This document shows, in pieces, positions 7,910 through 16,129 of a stretch of DNA of 64,000 nucleotides. The notes under the pieces were generated by a model. The model saw only the letters and a program-made list of their open reading frames with translations. It had not been told where the DNA came from and did no database searches. The stretch spans positions 1 through 64,000 of the forward strand of contig JBBDQN010000050.1 in assembly GCA_040905905.1 (NCBI GenBank). The letters run 5' to 3'. How positions within the stretch are numbered: the first letter of the stretch is position 1; each line of letters starts with the position of its first letter. The position numbers and the translations under genes are program-made. Source of the DNA: JAICND01 sp040905905. Its GTDB lineage: Bacteria > Actinomycetota > Acidimicrobiia > Spongiisociales > ZC4RG35.

Positions 7910-9820
7910 ATGAAACCAAGTGATCTCGCCCAGCTCCAGGTCCCCTCCGACCCCCAGGTCAATCCCGATCGTCTCCGGGTTGCATACGTCCTGTCCCAGA
8001 TGGACCTCGACGACGACTGTTACCGGCGTCGCATCCATCTTCACGACGGCGCAGCCGTGAGGCCATTCACCGCCGGTCCCATTGACTCTTTTCCTCGTTG
8101 GTCGCCCAATGGTGACCGACTTGCGTTTCTGCGAGCCACCGATCTCAAGAAACCGATCGCCCAGTTGGCGGTGATGGCCGCCGATGGAGGCGAGGCCTCC
8201 GTCCTCACCGACTTCGCACTCGGTGTCGAGTACTTCGTCTGGTCACCAGACGGCCGCTACATCTGTGCAGTCGCCAAGAGCTGGATTCCCGCCCTGGCTG
8301 ATCTCGCCGAAGAGGTACGCACGCGTCGGGCCAAACGAATCACCCGGTTTCCATATCGCTTCGACAATCGGGGATGGCTCCACGATCGTCTTCGTCAGCT
8401 CTGGCTCATCGATCCCCTGGGGTTTGAGAAGCCAAGACGGCTTACCGACGGCGATTTCGATGAGAGCATGCCGGACTGGCACCCCGCAGGCGATCGAGTT
8501 GCTTTTGTGACCGATCGCCATCCGCGAGGAGGTCTCGAGCCAGGCGACGATGTTTTCGAGGTGGCGCTGGACGGTCGGATACGTCAGGTTGCCCACCGGG
8601 CCGGTTGGATGGCGACTGGATACTCTCCGACCGGAGCATTACATCTGCTCGGTCATCCAGAACAGGACTACCCGCGGCTGATCGGGTTGTGGCGTGAAGA
8701 CCCGGATGGTTCCCTGGCTTCCTTGACAACAGACCTCGATCGTTCGGTGTTCTCCCTCGCCGGTGGGGGGATCAGCCTCCCGCGGTGGTCGGGGGAGTCC
8801 ATTTTTACCGTCCTCGAGGACTCCGGACGGGTTGTGGTGTTGCGCATCGAGGGCGAAGGTAAGGTCGAGGAAGTGGTCGGAGGCGATCGGGTGGTCACCG
8901 GATTCGACGCCGTCGGCAACCGCCTGGTGGCCATGATCTCAACGCCTACCTTTCCCGCTGAGCTGTTCGACATCACCGACCAGGGCGAGGTGCAACTGAC
9001 GTTCCATTCCGCCCAGCTCAGTTTCGTTCCCCGCCCGCAGACTCACTGGAGGGTTCAGGGGGAAGGACCGGACATCGACACCTTCCTGGTGTTGCCCGAA
9101 GGTGACGGGCCGTTCCCTGTCTTGCTCAACATCCACGGCGGCCCGGCCAGCCAGTACGGCTTCGGGTTCTTCGATGAATTCCAGGTCTACGCGGATGCTG
9201 GATACGCGGTTGTGGCCTGCAACCCCCGGGGTTCGTCCGGCCGTGGGCTCGAGTTCGTCAGATCGGTTGTGGGCGATGGTTGGGGCGTCGTCGACTGGGC
9301 CGACATCGTGACGGTGCTCGAGAACACCCTGGACAGCTACCCCCAGCTCGATCGGACCAGGATGGGAATCATGGGGGGCTCCTATGGAGGTTTCATGACT
9401 GCCTGGGCGATCGCTCACGACGACCGCTTCAAGTCTGCCGTCATCGAGCGGGCGTTGTTGTCGTTTCTCTCGTTCGAAGGAACATCGGACATAGGTCCGA
9501 TCTTCACCCCCAACTACGTCCAGTCCGACGAACTGGATGTGAAATGGGCCAAGAGTCCGTTGCGATATGCGGACCAGATCGTCACACCGACCCTGATGCT
9601 GCACTCTGAAGAGGACTACCGCTGTCCGATCGAGCAAGCCGAGCAGCTCCTGACCAGCCTGCTCAAACGGGGGATCCCAGCCGAGATGGTCCGCTTTCCC
9701 GGCGAAGGTCACGAACTGTCTCGATCTGGAAAACCGCGCCATCGCGTCGAACGGTTCGAGGCGATCCTCGACTGGCACGACAGACACCTGGCTGCAGCCG
9801 AGGCGGCGGAAACCGACTAA
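7910..9820 (+). CDS. S9 family peptidase (prolyl oligopeptidase / acylaminoacyl-peptidase type)
   Basis: This is a serine peptidase with an N-terminal WD40/TolB-like beta-propeller and a C-terminal alpha/beta-hydrolase domain. Propeller blades with repeated SPNGDRLAF- and SPDGRYI-like strands fill roughly residues 60-370. The catalytic nucleophile lies in GGSYGGFMTAW, preceded by the oxyanion segment NIHGGPASQYG; the acid and His are in SEEDYRCP and GEGHELSRSG. At 636 residues the length is usual. No signal peptide is seen, so it is probably cytoplasmic and trims short or N-acylated peptides. It converges on the META-domain gene with a 4-base overlap of the ends. Confidence 0.94.
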   Translation: MKPSDLAQLQVPSDPQVNPDRLRVAYVLSQMDLDDDCYRRRIHLHDGAAVRPFTAGPIDSFPRWSPNGDRLAFLRATDLKKPIAQLAVMAADGGEASVLTDFALGVEYFVWSPDGRYICAVAKSWIPALADLAEEVRTRRAKRITRFPYRFDNRGWLHDRLRQLWLIDPLGFEKPRRLTDGDFDESMPDWHPAGDRVAFVTDRHPRGGLEPGDDVFEVALDGRIRQVAHRAGWMATGYSPTGALHLLGHPEQDYPRLIGLWREDPDGSLASLTTDLDRSVFSLAGGGISLPRWSGESIFTVLEDSGRVVVLRIEGEGKVEEVVGGDRVVTGFDAVGNRLVAMISTPTFPAELFDITDQGEVQLTFHSAQLSFVPRPQTHWRVQGEGPDIDTFLVLPEGDGPFPVLLNIHGGPASQYGFGFFDEFQVYADAGYAVVACNPRGSSGRGLEFVRSVVGDGWGVVDWADIVTVLENTLDSYPQLDRTRMGIMGGSYGGFMTAWAIAHDDRFKSAVIERALLSFLSFEGTSDIGPIFTPNYVQSDELDVKWAKSPLRYADQIVTPTLMLHSEEDYRCPIEQAEQLLTSLLKRGIPAEMVRFPGEGHELSRSGKPRHRVERFEAILDWHDRHLAAAEAAETD

Positions 9821-10572
9821 CGGTCCGCCCGAAACTGCAAACCTGTCCCGTCAGGGTCCATCAGAGTCAATCGATCCTCCTCGACGGCAGTGGTGAAGCC
9901 ATCGCCAACCACTGTTATGACGTGGGAGTCCTGCCCTTCCATGCCCGCCGGACAGTTTCCGTCGGCGCGCAGTTCGGTGGCGACGATCTCGTCGGCGTTG
10001 ACGATGAATACCCCGGTCAGCGATCGACACCCCGTCGACCCGGCAAGAGTTCCATCGGAGGAGAGAAGCAGGAATCCGTCTCCCTGTACGGACGCGACCG
10101 CCCCACCCTGAATCAAGCTCTCGAGCACCCACCGCTGGTCGTACAGGGGAGCGGTCTCGATCGGCGGGATCGAGGCAAACACGAGTGTCACGTCGGCGCT
10201 GCTCAAGGTGAGACGGTCATCGCCAACCAGGTAGCTGTCAACGCCTGCCAACCCCTGCAAATAGAGTCTCTCCGCCGACATGGCAGGTTCGGCACAAGCC
10301 ATTTCGGTCTGGTACATCATGCCGAATTGGACGAAGCCATCGTCGGCCACAAATTCTCCTCCAAAGCTGTTGCAGGCAGCCACACCTCCGGCGGTTCCGT
10401 TTTCGAGCAACAGCGTGATGCGAAAGTCGCCCTGGGGGACGGCAACCCCGGCGACGGCTCCCTCGATCAACTCCCAAGCGCCAGCCGGTCCTCCGTCAGG
10501 CTGAGTGGTTGGTTCGGCCGTTGCGCTACAGGCAGCTGTGATGAGCGCCAGCGCCGCAAGCAACCGTCTCAT
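9817..10572 (-). CDS. META domain-containing lipoprotein
   Basis: A predicted exported lipoprotein with two META-type domains, the fold of HslJ. The ATG at 10572 gives MRRLLAALALITAACSATA, a lipoprotein signal with its lipobox Cys at about residue 15; upstream in-frame codons lack any such sequence. Each half has the META pattern: GAWELIEG with NSFGGEF, and QRWVLESLIQG with GSTGCRSLTGVF. Cysteines occur in ACNSF, ACAEP, GCRSL and GNCPAG and may form disulfides. Function of META domains is largely unknown, and no partner is suggested by its neighbours. It is divergent from ilvE. Confidence 0.82.
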   Translation of the reverse strand: MRRLLAALALITAACSATAEPTTQPDGGPAGAWELIEGAVAGVAVPQGDFRITLLLENGTAGGVAACNSFGGEFVADDGFVQFGMMYQTEMACAEPAMSAERLYLQGLAGVDSYLVGDDRLTLSSADVTLVFASIPPIETAPLYDQRWVLESLIQGGAVASVQGDGFLLLSSDGTLAGSTGCRSLTGVFIVNADEIVATELRADGNCPAGMEGQDSHVITVVGDGFTTAVEEDRLTLMDPDGTGLQFRADR

Positions 10573-10611
10573 ACACGTCTGACGCCGTGGGCCGATCGAG
10601 TGGTTCCCGGG

Positions 10612-10617
10612 TAACCT
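10612..10617 (+). promoter_or_regulatory. Putative -10 hexamer (TAACCT) upstream of ilvE
   Basis: TAACCT ends 6 bases before the ilvE ATG at 10624, with only TTTTCC between, so no Shine-Dalgarno sequence fits. This suggests a leaderless ilvE mRNA. Confidence 0.4.
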
Positions 10618-10623
10618 TTTTCC

Positions 10624-11538
10624 ATGGATTCGGCCAAGGTTATTTGGATGGATGGCGACCTGGTCGCCTTCGAAGATGCCACGGTGCATGTTCTCAGCAA
10701 CGCTCTCCACTATGGCACTGGCGTGTTCGAGGGCATCCGGGCCTATGAGACACCCGATGGCACCGCCATCTTCCGCCTCCGCGAGCACATCGAACGGTTA
10801 CACCGCTCGGCCAAGGCCTACGGGATCAAGCTCGAGCGCCCGGTCGACGAGTTGATCCAGGTTTGTCGTCGGGTGATGGCCGCCAACGAACTTGAGTCCG
10901 GCTACATCCGGCCCCTGGTGTATTACGAACTGGGATCGATCGGGCTCAACCCGGCTGCGGCCAGGGTGAGGACCATGGTGGCCGCTTGGCGCTGGGGCAC
11001 CTACCTCGGTGAAGAAGGAGTTGCCAAAGGAATCCGGGTGCGGGTCTCCTCGTGGCGTCGGATTCATCAGGCCAGCTTCATCCCCATCGCCAAAGGCACT
11101 GGCCAATACCTCAACAGCGTCCTCGCCAAACAGGAGGCGCTGGCCACGGGCTACGACGAGGCTCTGTTGCTCAATATTGAGGGCAATGTCTCCGAAGGCT
11201 CGGGCGAGAATCTCTTTCTTGTCCGCGACGGGGCAGTGTTCACTCCACCGATTGCCTCGGGAATCCTCGACGGGATTACTAGGGCCTCCGTCATGGAGCT
11301 TCTTGGCAGCGAAGGCATAGACGTCAGGGAGGCGGTCCTCACCAGAGGCGATCTGTATGGAGCTGACGAGCTCTTCTTCACGGGGACCGCAGCCGAGGTG
11401 ACCCCGATCCGAGAGGTCGATGACCGGGCGGTGGGAAGCGGCCAACCAGGCCCGATAACCAGACGGGCCCAAGAGCTCTTTGCCGAGGCCGTGACCGGCA
11501 AACTGTCCGAGTACCGCAACTGGCTTACCTTCGTTTGA
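10624..11538 (+). CDS. ilvE: Branched-chain amino acid aminotransferase
   Basis: IlvE is a pyridoxal-phosphate fold-type IV enzyme that exchanges amino groups between branched-chain amino acids and glutamate. Family features are the N-terminal strand MDGDLVAFEDATVHVLSNALHYG, the GVFEGIRAY motif, a PLP Lys in the IAKGTGQYLNS region, and the downstream EGNVSEGSGENLFLV and GILDGITRASV motifs. The 304-residue length is normal. It is followed by a hypothetical gene whose ATG overlaps its TGA stop, then an FAH hydrolase and gltX, which probably form one transcription unit. No other branched-chain gene is present. Confidence 0.95.
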   Translation: MDSAKVIWMDGDLVAFEDATVHVLSNALHYGTGVFEGIRAYETPDGTAIFRLREHIERLHRSAKAYGIKLERPVDELIQVCRRVMAANELESGYIRPLVYYELGSIGLNPAAARVRTMVAAWRWGTYLGEEGVAKGIRVRVSSWRRIHQASFIPIAKGTGQYLNSVLAKQEALATGYDEALLLNIEGNVSEGSGENLFLVRDGAVFTPPIASGILDGITRASVMELLGSEGIDVREAVLTRGDLYGADELFFTGTAAEVTPIREVDDRAVGSGQPGPITRRAQELFAEAVTGKLSEYRNWLTFV

Positions 11539-12020
11539 TGGGACAACAGCCGAACGTCGAGGTCGGTCCCGCCGATCGCCCCCGGGCGGTGCCCGAGCCG
11601 GGACCGGCCAGGCGGTGGCGGCCAAACCGGCCTGGTGACATAACTTCCCCTGAGCAGATGCCGTGGGGTGGAGCGTTCGGGACCCCAGGACCCGATACCG
11701 GATGGGCCATCAAGCTCGTGGCTGAAGGTGATCTGCCGGGCCGGACTCCCTTGCTGGAAAAACTGGTGGCGACGATGATGGGGGCTCGCGCTTCGCTGTA
11801 CGGTCGCGCTCCGATCATGGAAGACCTTGAAACGGCCAAACAGATTCTCGGTCTGGGGGAGGGAGCCGACCCGGAACTGGACGCGCAGCGGAACCGTTGG
11901 CTCCAAGCGGCTGCCCACGAGATGATTCCCGGTAAGAGCGCCTTGTCCGAGATCGGCCCCGAGTTGTTGAAGGCCCAACCGGCCGGGGTCAGGCGCATGC
12001 GCCGGTTGTTGAGTCGCTGA
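11538..12020 (+). CDS. Hypothetical protein, ilvE-coupled
   Basis: I do not recognise this 160-residue protein. The ATG at 11538 overlaps the TGA of ilvE, and the gene is followed 21 bp later by the FAH-family gene, so it is very likely translated. The N-terminal 45 residues are rich in Pro, Arg and Gly and look disordered; the rest is mostly helical with ALAARAS- and QRNRWLQAAAHEMIP-like stretches and a basic tail (RRMRRLLSR). There is no signal peptide, membrane segment or metal-binding motif. Nothing beyond a soluble cytoplasmic protein can be proposed. Confidence 0.7.
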   Translation: MGQQPNVEVGPADRPRAVPEPGPARRWRPNRPGDITSPEQMPWGGAFGTPGPDTGWAIKLVAEGDLPGRTPLLEKLVATMMGARASLYGRAPIMEDLETAKQILGLGEGADPELDAQRNRWLQAAAHEMIPGKSALSEIGPELLKAQPAGVRRMRRLLSR

Positions 12021-12041
12021 CCGCCAGTACCGTTGCCCGCG

Positions 12042-12803
12042 ATGAAGATCGTTCGTTTCAAAACCGGTCATGACATCGCCTATGGGCTCGCCGAGGCGGC
12101 CGGTGTGACCGTCTACAAGGGGTCACCGTTTGTTGCCTGGGAGGCAACCGAGACCATGGTGCCCTGGGAAGCCGTGCAGCTTCTGTCGCCGGTGATTCCG
12201 ACCAAGGTGGTAGCGGTGGGTCGCAACTACGTTGAACACGCCGAAGAGGTGGGAGCCGAGGTTCCGGAAGAGCCCATCATCTTCCTGAAACCGGCCACCT
12301 CGGTGGTCGGCCCCGACTCGCCAGTGGTTTACCCACCGGACTCCCACAATGTTCAGCACGAGGCTGAACTCGCGGTGGTAGTCGGCCGGGTCGCAAGAAA
12401 CGTCGCGGCAGAAGACGCCGGGAAGTACATCTTTGGCTACACGGCTGCCAACGACGTCACCGCTCGCGACCTCCAACGGAAGGACGGGCAATGGACCCGG
12501 GGGAAAGGTTTTGACACGTTCTGCCCGCTAGGTCCAGTAATCGAGACCGAGCTTGATCCACTCGAGAGGCTGGCCGTGATATGCAGGGTGAACGGGGAGG
12601 TCCGCCAGGCAGGATTCACCTCCGACATGGTCTTCGGAGTTGCCGAGCTGTTCGAGTTCATCTCCAGGGTTATGACCCTCCTTCCCGGGGATGTGATCCT
12701 TACCGGGACACCCTCGGGAATCAGCTCGGTCGAGCCGGGTGACTTGATGGAGGTTGAGATCGATGGAATCGGCTCTCTCGCCAACCAGGTTGTGCGCCGG
12801 TGA
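12042..12803 (+). CDS. Fumarylacetoacetate hydrolase family protein
   Basis: A metal-dependent FAH-fold enzyme of the group that includes acylpyruvate hydrolases and 2-hydroxyhepta-2,4-diene-1,7-dioate isomerases. The motif order is characteristic: VVAVGRNYVEHAEEVG, IIFLKPATSVVG, the metal ligand Glu in HEAELAVVVG, the Asp in GYTAANDVTARDLQRKDGQW, RGKGFDTFCPLGP, and the C-terminal LPGDVILTGTPSGI. Length is about 253 residues. The ATG at 12042 is chosen over an upstream TTG because the conserved N-terminus starts there. Its stop overlaps the GTG of gltX. The exact substrate cannot be read from sequence. Confidence 0.9.
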   Translation: MKIVRFKTGHDIAYGLAEAAGVTVYKGSPFVAWEATETMVPWEAVQLLSPVIPTKVVAVGRNYVEHAEEVGAEVPEEPIIFLKPATSVVGPDSPVVYPPDSHNVQHEAELAVVVGRVARNVAAEDAGKYIFGYTAANDVTARDLQRKDGQWTRGKGFDTFCPLGPVIETELDPLERLAVICRVNGEVRQAGFTSDMVFGVAELFEFISRVMTLLPGDVILTGTPSGISSVEPGDLMEVEIDGIGSLANQVVRR

Positions 12804-14218
12804 GCGTGAGGGTCCGGATTGCTCCTTCGCCGACCGGGTTGATACATGTCGGCAACATCAGGGCGGCCTTGTTCAATTGGCTCTTTGCCAGGCATCAAGG
12901 AGGAACTTTCATCGTTCGCATCGACGACACCGATGTCGCGAGATCATTGCCCGAATACGAACGGGACATTCTCGATGGGTTTCGATGGCTCGGGCTCGAC
13001 TGGGACGAAGGAGTGGAAGTCGGAGGTCCCCACGGGAGCTACCGCCAGTCCGACCGGTTCGATCGTTATCAAGCAGTCGCCCATGACCTGGTGTCCAGGG
13101 GCCTCGCCTACTTCGACGACAGAACCCAGGAACAATTGGAGGCCTTGCGAGTTCGGGCGCAGGCCGAAAAGCGTCACCCGAATTTCTACATAAGGCGTCC
13201 GCTGGAGGCTGCGACCGGGGGGGCGATCCGGTTTTCGGTGCCCCAAGAGGCCGCCGTCGAGTTCGACGACCAGGTGCGGGAAGCGATGCGTTTCGAACCG
13301 GAGACGATCGACGACTTCGTAATCCTGCGGACCGATGGCATTCCCACTTATCACCTGGCCTCGACGGTCGACGACGTCGATTACGACATCAGCCATGTAA
13401 TTCGGGGTGAAGATCTGTTGCCGTCTGCTCCCAAACACATCCTCCTCACTCGGGCGCTGGGAGCCACGCCGCCCGCATACGCGCACCTACCCCTCATCCT
13501 GGGCTTTGACGGCAAGCCCCTGTCGAAACGACACGGCGACACCTCGCTGGCCGCCTACCGACATGGCGGTTATCTCCCGGAGGCGATGATCAACTTCATG
13601 TCGCTGCTGGGCTGGTCCCTTGACTCGGACCGGACCATCTTTTCCCGGGAGGAAGCGGTGGCTGTATTCGACCTTGCCCGGGTCTCGAAGAATCCGGCGA
13701 CGTTCGACCTGGACAAATTGGCCTGGATCAACGGTGAATACATCCGTGCCCTTGCTGCTCCTGAATTCATCGAACGGGCCCGGCCGTACCTGACCACCGG
13801 GCTCGGACGTGACCTGGACCAGTCGGAGTGGGCCCGGTTTGCGGCTATTGCCCCCCTGGTCCAGGAGCGGATCAAACTACTGACGGAAGCACCAGGTCAG
13901 GTGTCCTGGCTCTTCTCCGATGTTCTCGACTACGACCAGGCCTCGTGGACGAAAGTCATGGGCGACGGATCTGCCGAGGCACTGGTGGAGGCCGTTCGCC
14001 GGCTCGAAGGCGTCACCGAATGGGAGGCTGGCGCCATCGAAGTCGCCTTGCGGGCGATGTTGGATGAGCTCGGTATCAATGCCCGCAAGGGTCTACAACC
14101 GCTGCGGGTGGCTGTCACCGGATCGGCGGTCAGTCCGCCTTTGTTCGAGTCGATGGCGGTCCTCGGCCAGGATCGGACCCTGGAGCGCCTGCAGAAGGCG
14201 ATCGACCGACTTCGGTAG
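12800..14218 (+). CDS. gltX: Glutamyl-tRNA synthetase
   Basis: GluRS charges tRNA-Glu with glutamate in the cytoplasm. The class I HIGH-type motif is PSPTGLIHVGN at the N-terminus, and the KMSKS-type motif is PLSKRHG about residue 238. The Rossmann catalytic domain is followed by the helical anticodon-binding domain; total length of 472 residues is normal for a discriminating or non-discriminating bacterial enzyme. The GTG start overlaps the stop of the upstream gene. A tRNA-Glu gene begins 15 bp after its stop and probably shares the transcript, which pairs the enzyme with its substrate. Confidence 0.97.
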   Translation: MSVRVRIAPSPTGLIHVGNIRAALFNWLFARHQGGTFIVRIDDTDVARSLPEYERDILDGFRWLGLDWDEGVEVGGPHGSYRQSDRFDRYQAVAHDLVSRGLAYFDDRTQEQLEALRVRAQAEKRHPNFYIRRPLEAATGGAIRFSVPQEAAVEFDDQVREAMRFEPETIDDFVILRTDGIPTYHLASTVDDVDYDISHVIRGEDLLPSAPKHILLTRALGATPPAYAHLPLILGFDGKPLSKRHGDTSLAAYRHGGYLPEAMINFMSLLGWSLDSDRTIFSREEAVAVFDLARVSKNPATFDLDKLAWINGEYIRALAAPEFIERARPYLTTGLGRDLDQSEWARFAAIAPLVQERIKLLTEAPGQVSWLFSDVLDYDQASWTKVMGDGSAEALVEAVRRLEGVTEWEAGAIEVALRAMLDELGINARKGLQPLRVAVTGSAVSPPLFESMAVLGQDRTLERLQKAIDRLR

Positions 14219-14233
14219 CATGCCGGGGCTTCT

Positions 14234-14306
14234 GGCCCCGTCGTCCAGCGGCCTAGGACGCCGGCCTTTCAAGCCGGAAACGCGGGTTCGAATCCCGTCG
14301 GGGCTA
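14234..14306 (+). tRNA. tRNA-Glu (anticodon TTC)
   Basis: A 73-nt cloverleaf can be drawn. The acceptor stem GGCCCCG pairs with CGGGGCT (one G-T at the end), the anticodon stem-loop is CCGGC-CTTTCAA-GCCGG with anticodon TTC, and the T-arm has the canonical TTCGAAT loop. The discriminator base is A and CCA is not encoded. It follows gltX by 15 bp and is followed at once by a long hairpin. Confidence 0.96.
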
Positions 14307-14313
14307 CTGGATT

Positions 14314-14367
14314 CCCTTCCTGCGTAGAAAACCGCCGTGAACCACGGCGGTTTTCACGCAGGAAGGG
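14314..14367. terminator. Long hairpin between tRNA-Glu and rpiB, likely two-way terminator
   Basis: Bases 14314-14339 pair with 14343-14367 over 25 base pairs with a single unpaired A at 14326 and a 3-base AAC loop. The inner arm is AAAACCGCCGTG with its complement ending in TTTT, so each strand carries a short T-run at the inner stem. It lies between the plus-strand gltX/tRNA unit and the minus-strand rpiB and probably stops both. Confidence 0.75.
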
Positions 14368-14378
14368 TTAGATAGTCT

Positions 14379-14819
14379 CTAACTCTCTAACTCTCTTATC
14401 TTCGCCACCCGCCGCAGATGACGTTCCTCATTGGAGAACTTGGCGCCGACGAAGGCGAACGTGACCTCTTCGGCCAGCCTCTCTCCTATCACCCTCGAAC
14501 CAAGGCACAACACGTTGACGTCGTCGTGTTCAACCATCTGATGGGCGGTGTAGGTGTCATGGGCCACGGCGGCCCGGATCCCCTTCAATTTGTTGGCGGC
14601 CACACACGCTCCTGCTCCTGAGCCACAGATGACCACAGCCCGGTCTGCTCTGCCATCAATCACGGCGCTGGCGGCACTGGCGGCGACGTCCGGATAGTCG
14701 ACCGGCTCAGTTGTATGGGTGCCAAGGTCATAGACCGCAAGACCGGCGTTGGCCAGGAGCTTGGTCAGGTGATCTTTGAGCTCGAAGCCAGCGTGGTCAG
14801 CGGCCAGGGCGATCCTCAT
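14379..14819 (-). CDS. rpiB: Ribose-5-phosphate isomerase B
   Basis: RpiB interconverts ribose 5-phosphate and ribulose 5-phosphate in the pentose phosphate pathway. The N-terminus MRIALAADHAGFELKDHL, the YDLGTHTTEPVDYPD segment, and the catalytic loop VVICGSGAGACVAANKLKGIRAA are typical; the usual GTGxG loop reads GSGAG and keeps the Cys. HxxMVEHDDVNVLCLGSRVIG follows. Length of 146 residues is right. The last codons run into a short CTCTAACT-type repeat downstream of the gene. TACCCT sits 6 bases before the ATG, which suggests a leaderless transcript divergent from murA. Confidence 0.93.
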   Translation of the reverse strand: MRIALAADHAGFELKDHLTKLLANAGLAVYDLGTHTTEPVDYPDVAASAASAVIDGRADRAVVICGSGAGACVAANKLKGIRAAVAHDTYTAHQMVEHDDVNVLCLGSRVIGERLAEEVTFAFVGAKFSNEERHLRRVAKIRELES

Positions 14820-14825
14820 GGGCCG

Positions 14826-14831
14826 AGGGTA
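14826..14831 (-). promoter_or_regulatory. Putative -10 hexamer (TACCCT) upstream of rpiB
   Basis: On the minus strand TACCCT is followed by CGGCCC and the ATG of rpiB. It lies 28 bp from the oppositely directed TAAACT of murA, so the two promoters are back to back. Confidence 0.4.
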
Positions 14832-14859
14832 GCGATGGGGTTACGGCGGCCCCAAGCCG

Positions 14860-14865
14860 TAAACT
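14860..14865 (+). promoter_or_regulatory. Putative -10 hexamer (TAAACT) upstream of murA
   Basis: TAAACT ends 7 bases before the murA ATG at 14873. The intervening CCGCTCC cannot serve as a ribosome-binding site, so leaderless translation is likely. Confidence 0.4.
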
Positions 14866-14872
14866 CCGCTCC

Positions 14873-16129
14873 ATGCCCGAGATCACGGTCGAGGGTGGCA
14901 CTCCGCTCCGTGGGACCGTAAGGGTTGGCGGCGCCAAGAATGCCGCCCTCAAACACATGGTGGCTGCCTTGCTGGCCCCCGGACGCCATTGCCTGTCTGA
15001 GGTGCCCCGTATCGCCGATGTGATGTTGATGGGGGATCTCCTCTCGCATATGGGCTGCAACTTCCAGGTCACCAGTGGCGATACGGCCATCGTCGTCCCC
15101 GACCAGCTCCGTCCGGAAGCCCCGTTGGATCTGGTCCGGCAGATGAGGGCCTCGATTGTGGTTCTGGGACCTTTGCTGGCTCGATGCGGACAGGCGCTGG
15201 TGGCGCTACCGGGAGGCGACGACCTCGGGGCGAGGCCGATCGACATGCACCTTGACGGCCTCCGTCGGATGGGTGCATCCTTCCAACTCGTCCACGGCGT
15301 GTTGGAGGGCCAGGCGCCGCATGGCTTGCGAGGCGCAGAGATCGAACTGCCGTTTCCCTCGGTGGGGGCCACCGAAAACCTGATGTTGGCCGGGGCGCTT
15401 GCCAACGGTGTCACGACCATCGTCAATGCCGCCCGCGAACCCGAGATAGCCGACCTGGCCGACCACATCATCGCCATGGGAGCCACTGTTACCGGGGCGG
15501 GTACGGCCCTCATTCACATCACCGGCAGTTCCGAGCTCAAGCCAGCCGACCACCGGATCATCCCCGACCGCGTCGAGGCGGGGACTTTTGCAATCGCTGC
15601 CGCGATCTCGGCTGGAGACGTAACTGTCACCGGATGTCAGCCGGCCCACCTGCGGATGGAGCTGCGCAAGTTGGAGGAGGCCGGGTCGGAGGTCGAGAGG
15701 GGAGAAGGCTGGCTGCGAGTCAGAGGGCCCGACCGACCCAAGGCCGTCGACTTCGCCACTCTCCCTTTTCCCGGATTTCACACCGACCTCCACCCGCAAA
15801 TGGTCGCCTTGCTCGCCACCGCCGAGGGCACTTCGATCATCACCGAGAATCTCTACGACGCTCGCTTCCGCTACGTAGGAGAACTAGCCCGGATGGGTGC
15901 CGATATCACCACCGAGTGGCAACACGCCGTCGTCAGGGGGGTGAAGGAGCTGTCCGGCTGTCCGGTCCTAGCTCCCGACATCAGGGCAGGGGCGGCGCTC
16001 GTCCTCGCCGGTCTCCGGGCCGACGGCCTCACCACGATCGGGGACGCCTATCACATCGATCGTGGGTACGAGGACTTCGTTGGCAAGTTGACATCTCTCG
16101 GGGCGGTTGTCGGACGGCGTGAGACGTAG
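14873..16129 (+). CDS. murA: UDP-N-acetylglucosamine 1-carboxyvinyltransferase, Asp-type (predicted fosfomycin-insensitive)
   Basis: MurA transfers enolpyruvate from PEP to UDP-GlcNAc, the first committed step of peptidoglycan synthesis. The N-terminal GGAKNAALKHMVAALLA motif and the two inside-out barrel domains are clear, and 418 residues is the usual length. In the active-site loop LPGGDDLGARP, Asp116 stands where E. coli has Cys115. A Cys-to-Asp change at this site is known from mycobacterial MurA, where it makes the enzyme insensitive to fosfomycin, so the same is expected here. The end overlaps the start of the SpoIID-like gene by 11 bases. rpiB is divergent. Confidence 0.95.
   Translation: MPEITVEGGTPLRGTVRVGGAKNAALKHMVAALLAPGRHCLSEVPRIADVMLMGDLLSHMGCNFQVTSGDTAIVVPDQLRPEAPLDLVRQMRASIVVLGPLLARCGQALVALPGGDDLGARPIDMHLDGLRRMGASFQLVHGVLEGQAPHGLRGAEIELPFPSVGATENLMLAGALANGVTTIVNAAREPEIADLADHIIAMGATVTGAGTALIHITGSSELKPADHRIIPDRVEAGTFAIAAAISAGDVTVTGCQPAHLRMELRKLEEAGSEVERGEGWLRVRGPDRPKAVDFATLPFPGFHTDLHPQMVALLATAEGTSIITENLYDARFRYVGELARMGADITTEWQHAVVRGVKELSGCPVLAPDIRAGAALVLAGLRADGLTTIGDAYHIDRGYEDFVGKLTSLGAVVGRRET

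Noticed and set aside
8939..9787. A 282-codon minus-strand open frame opposite the S9 peptidase
   Set aside because: It mirrors the catalytic domain of the peptidase and shows no family motif.
10573..10788. Longer start for the META-domain lipoprotein
   Set aside because: The extra 72 residues run through the ilvE start region and precede a clear lipoprotein signal peptide.
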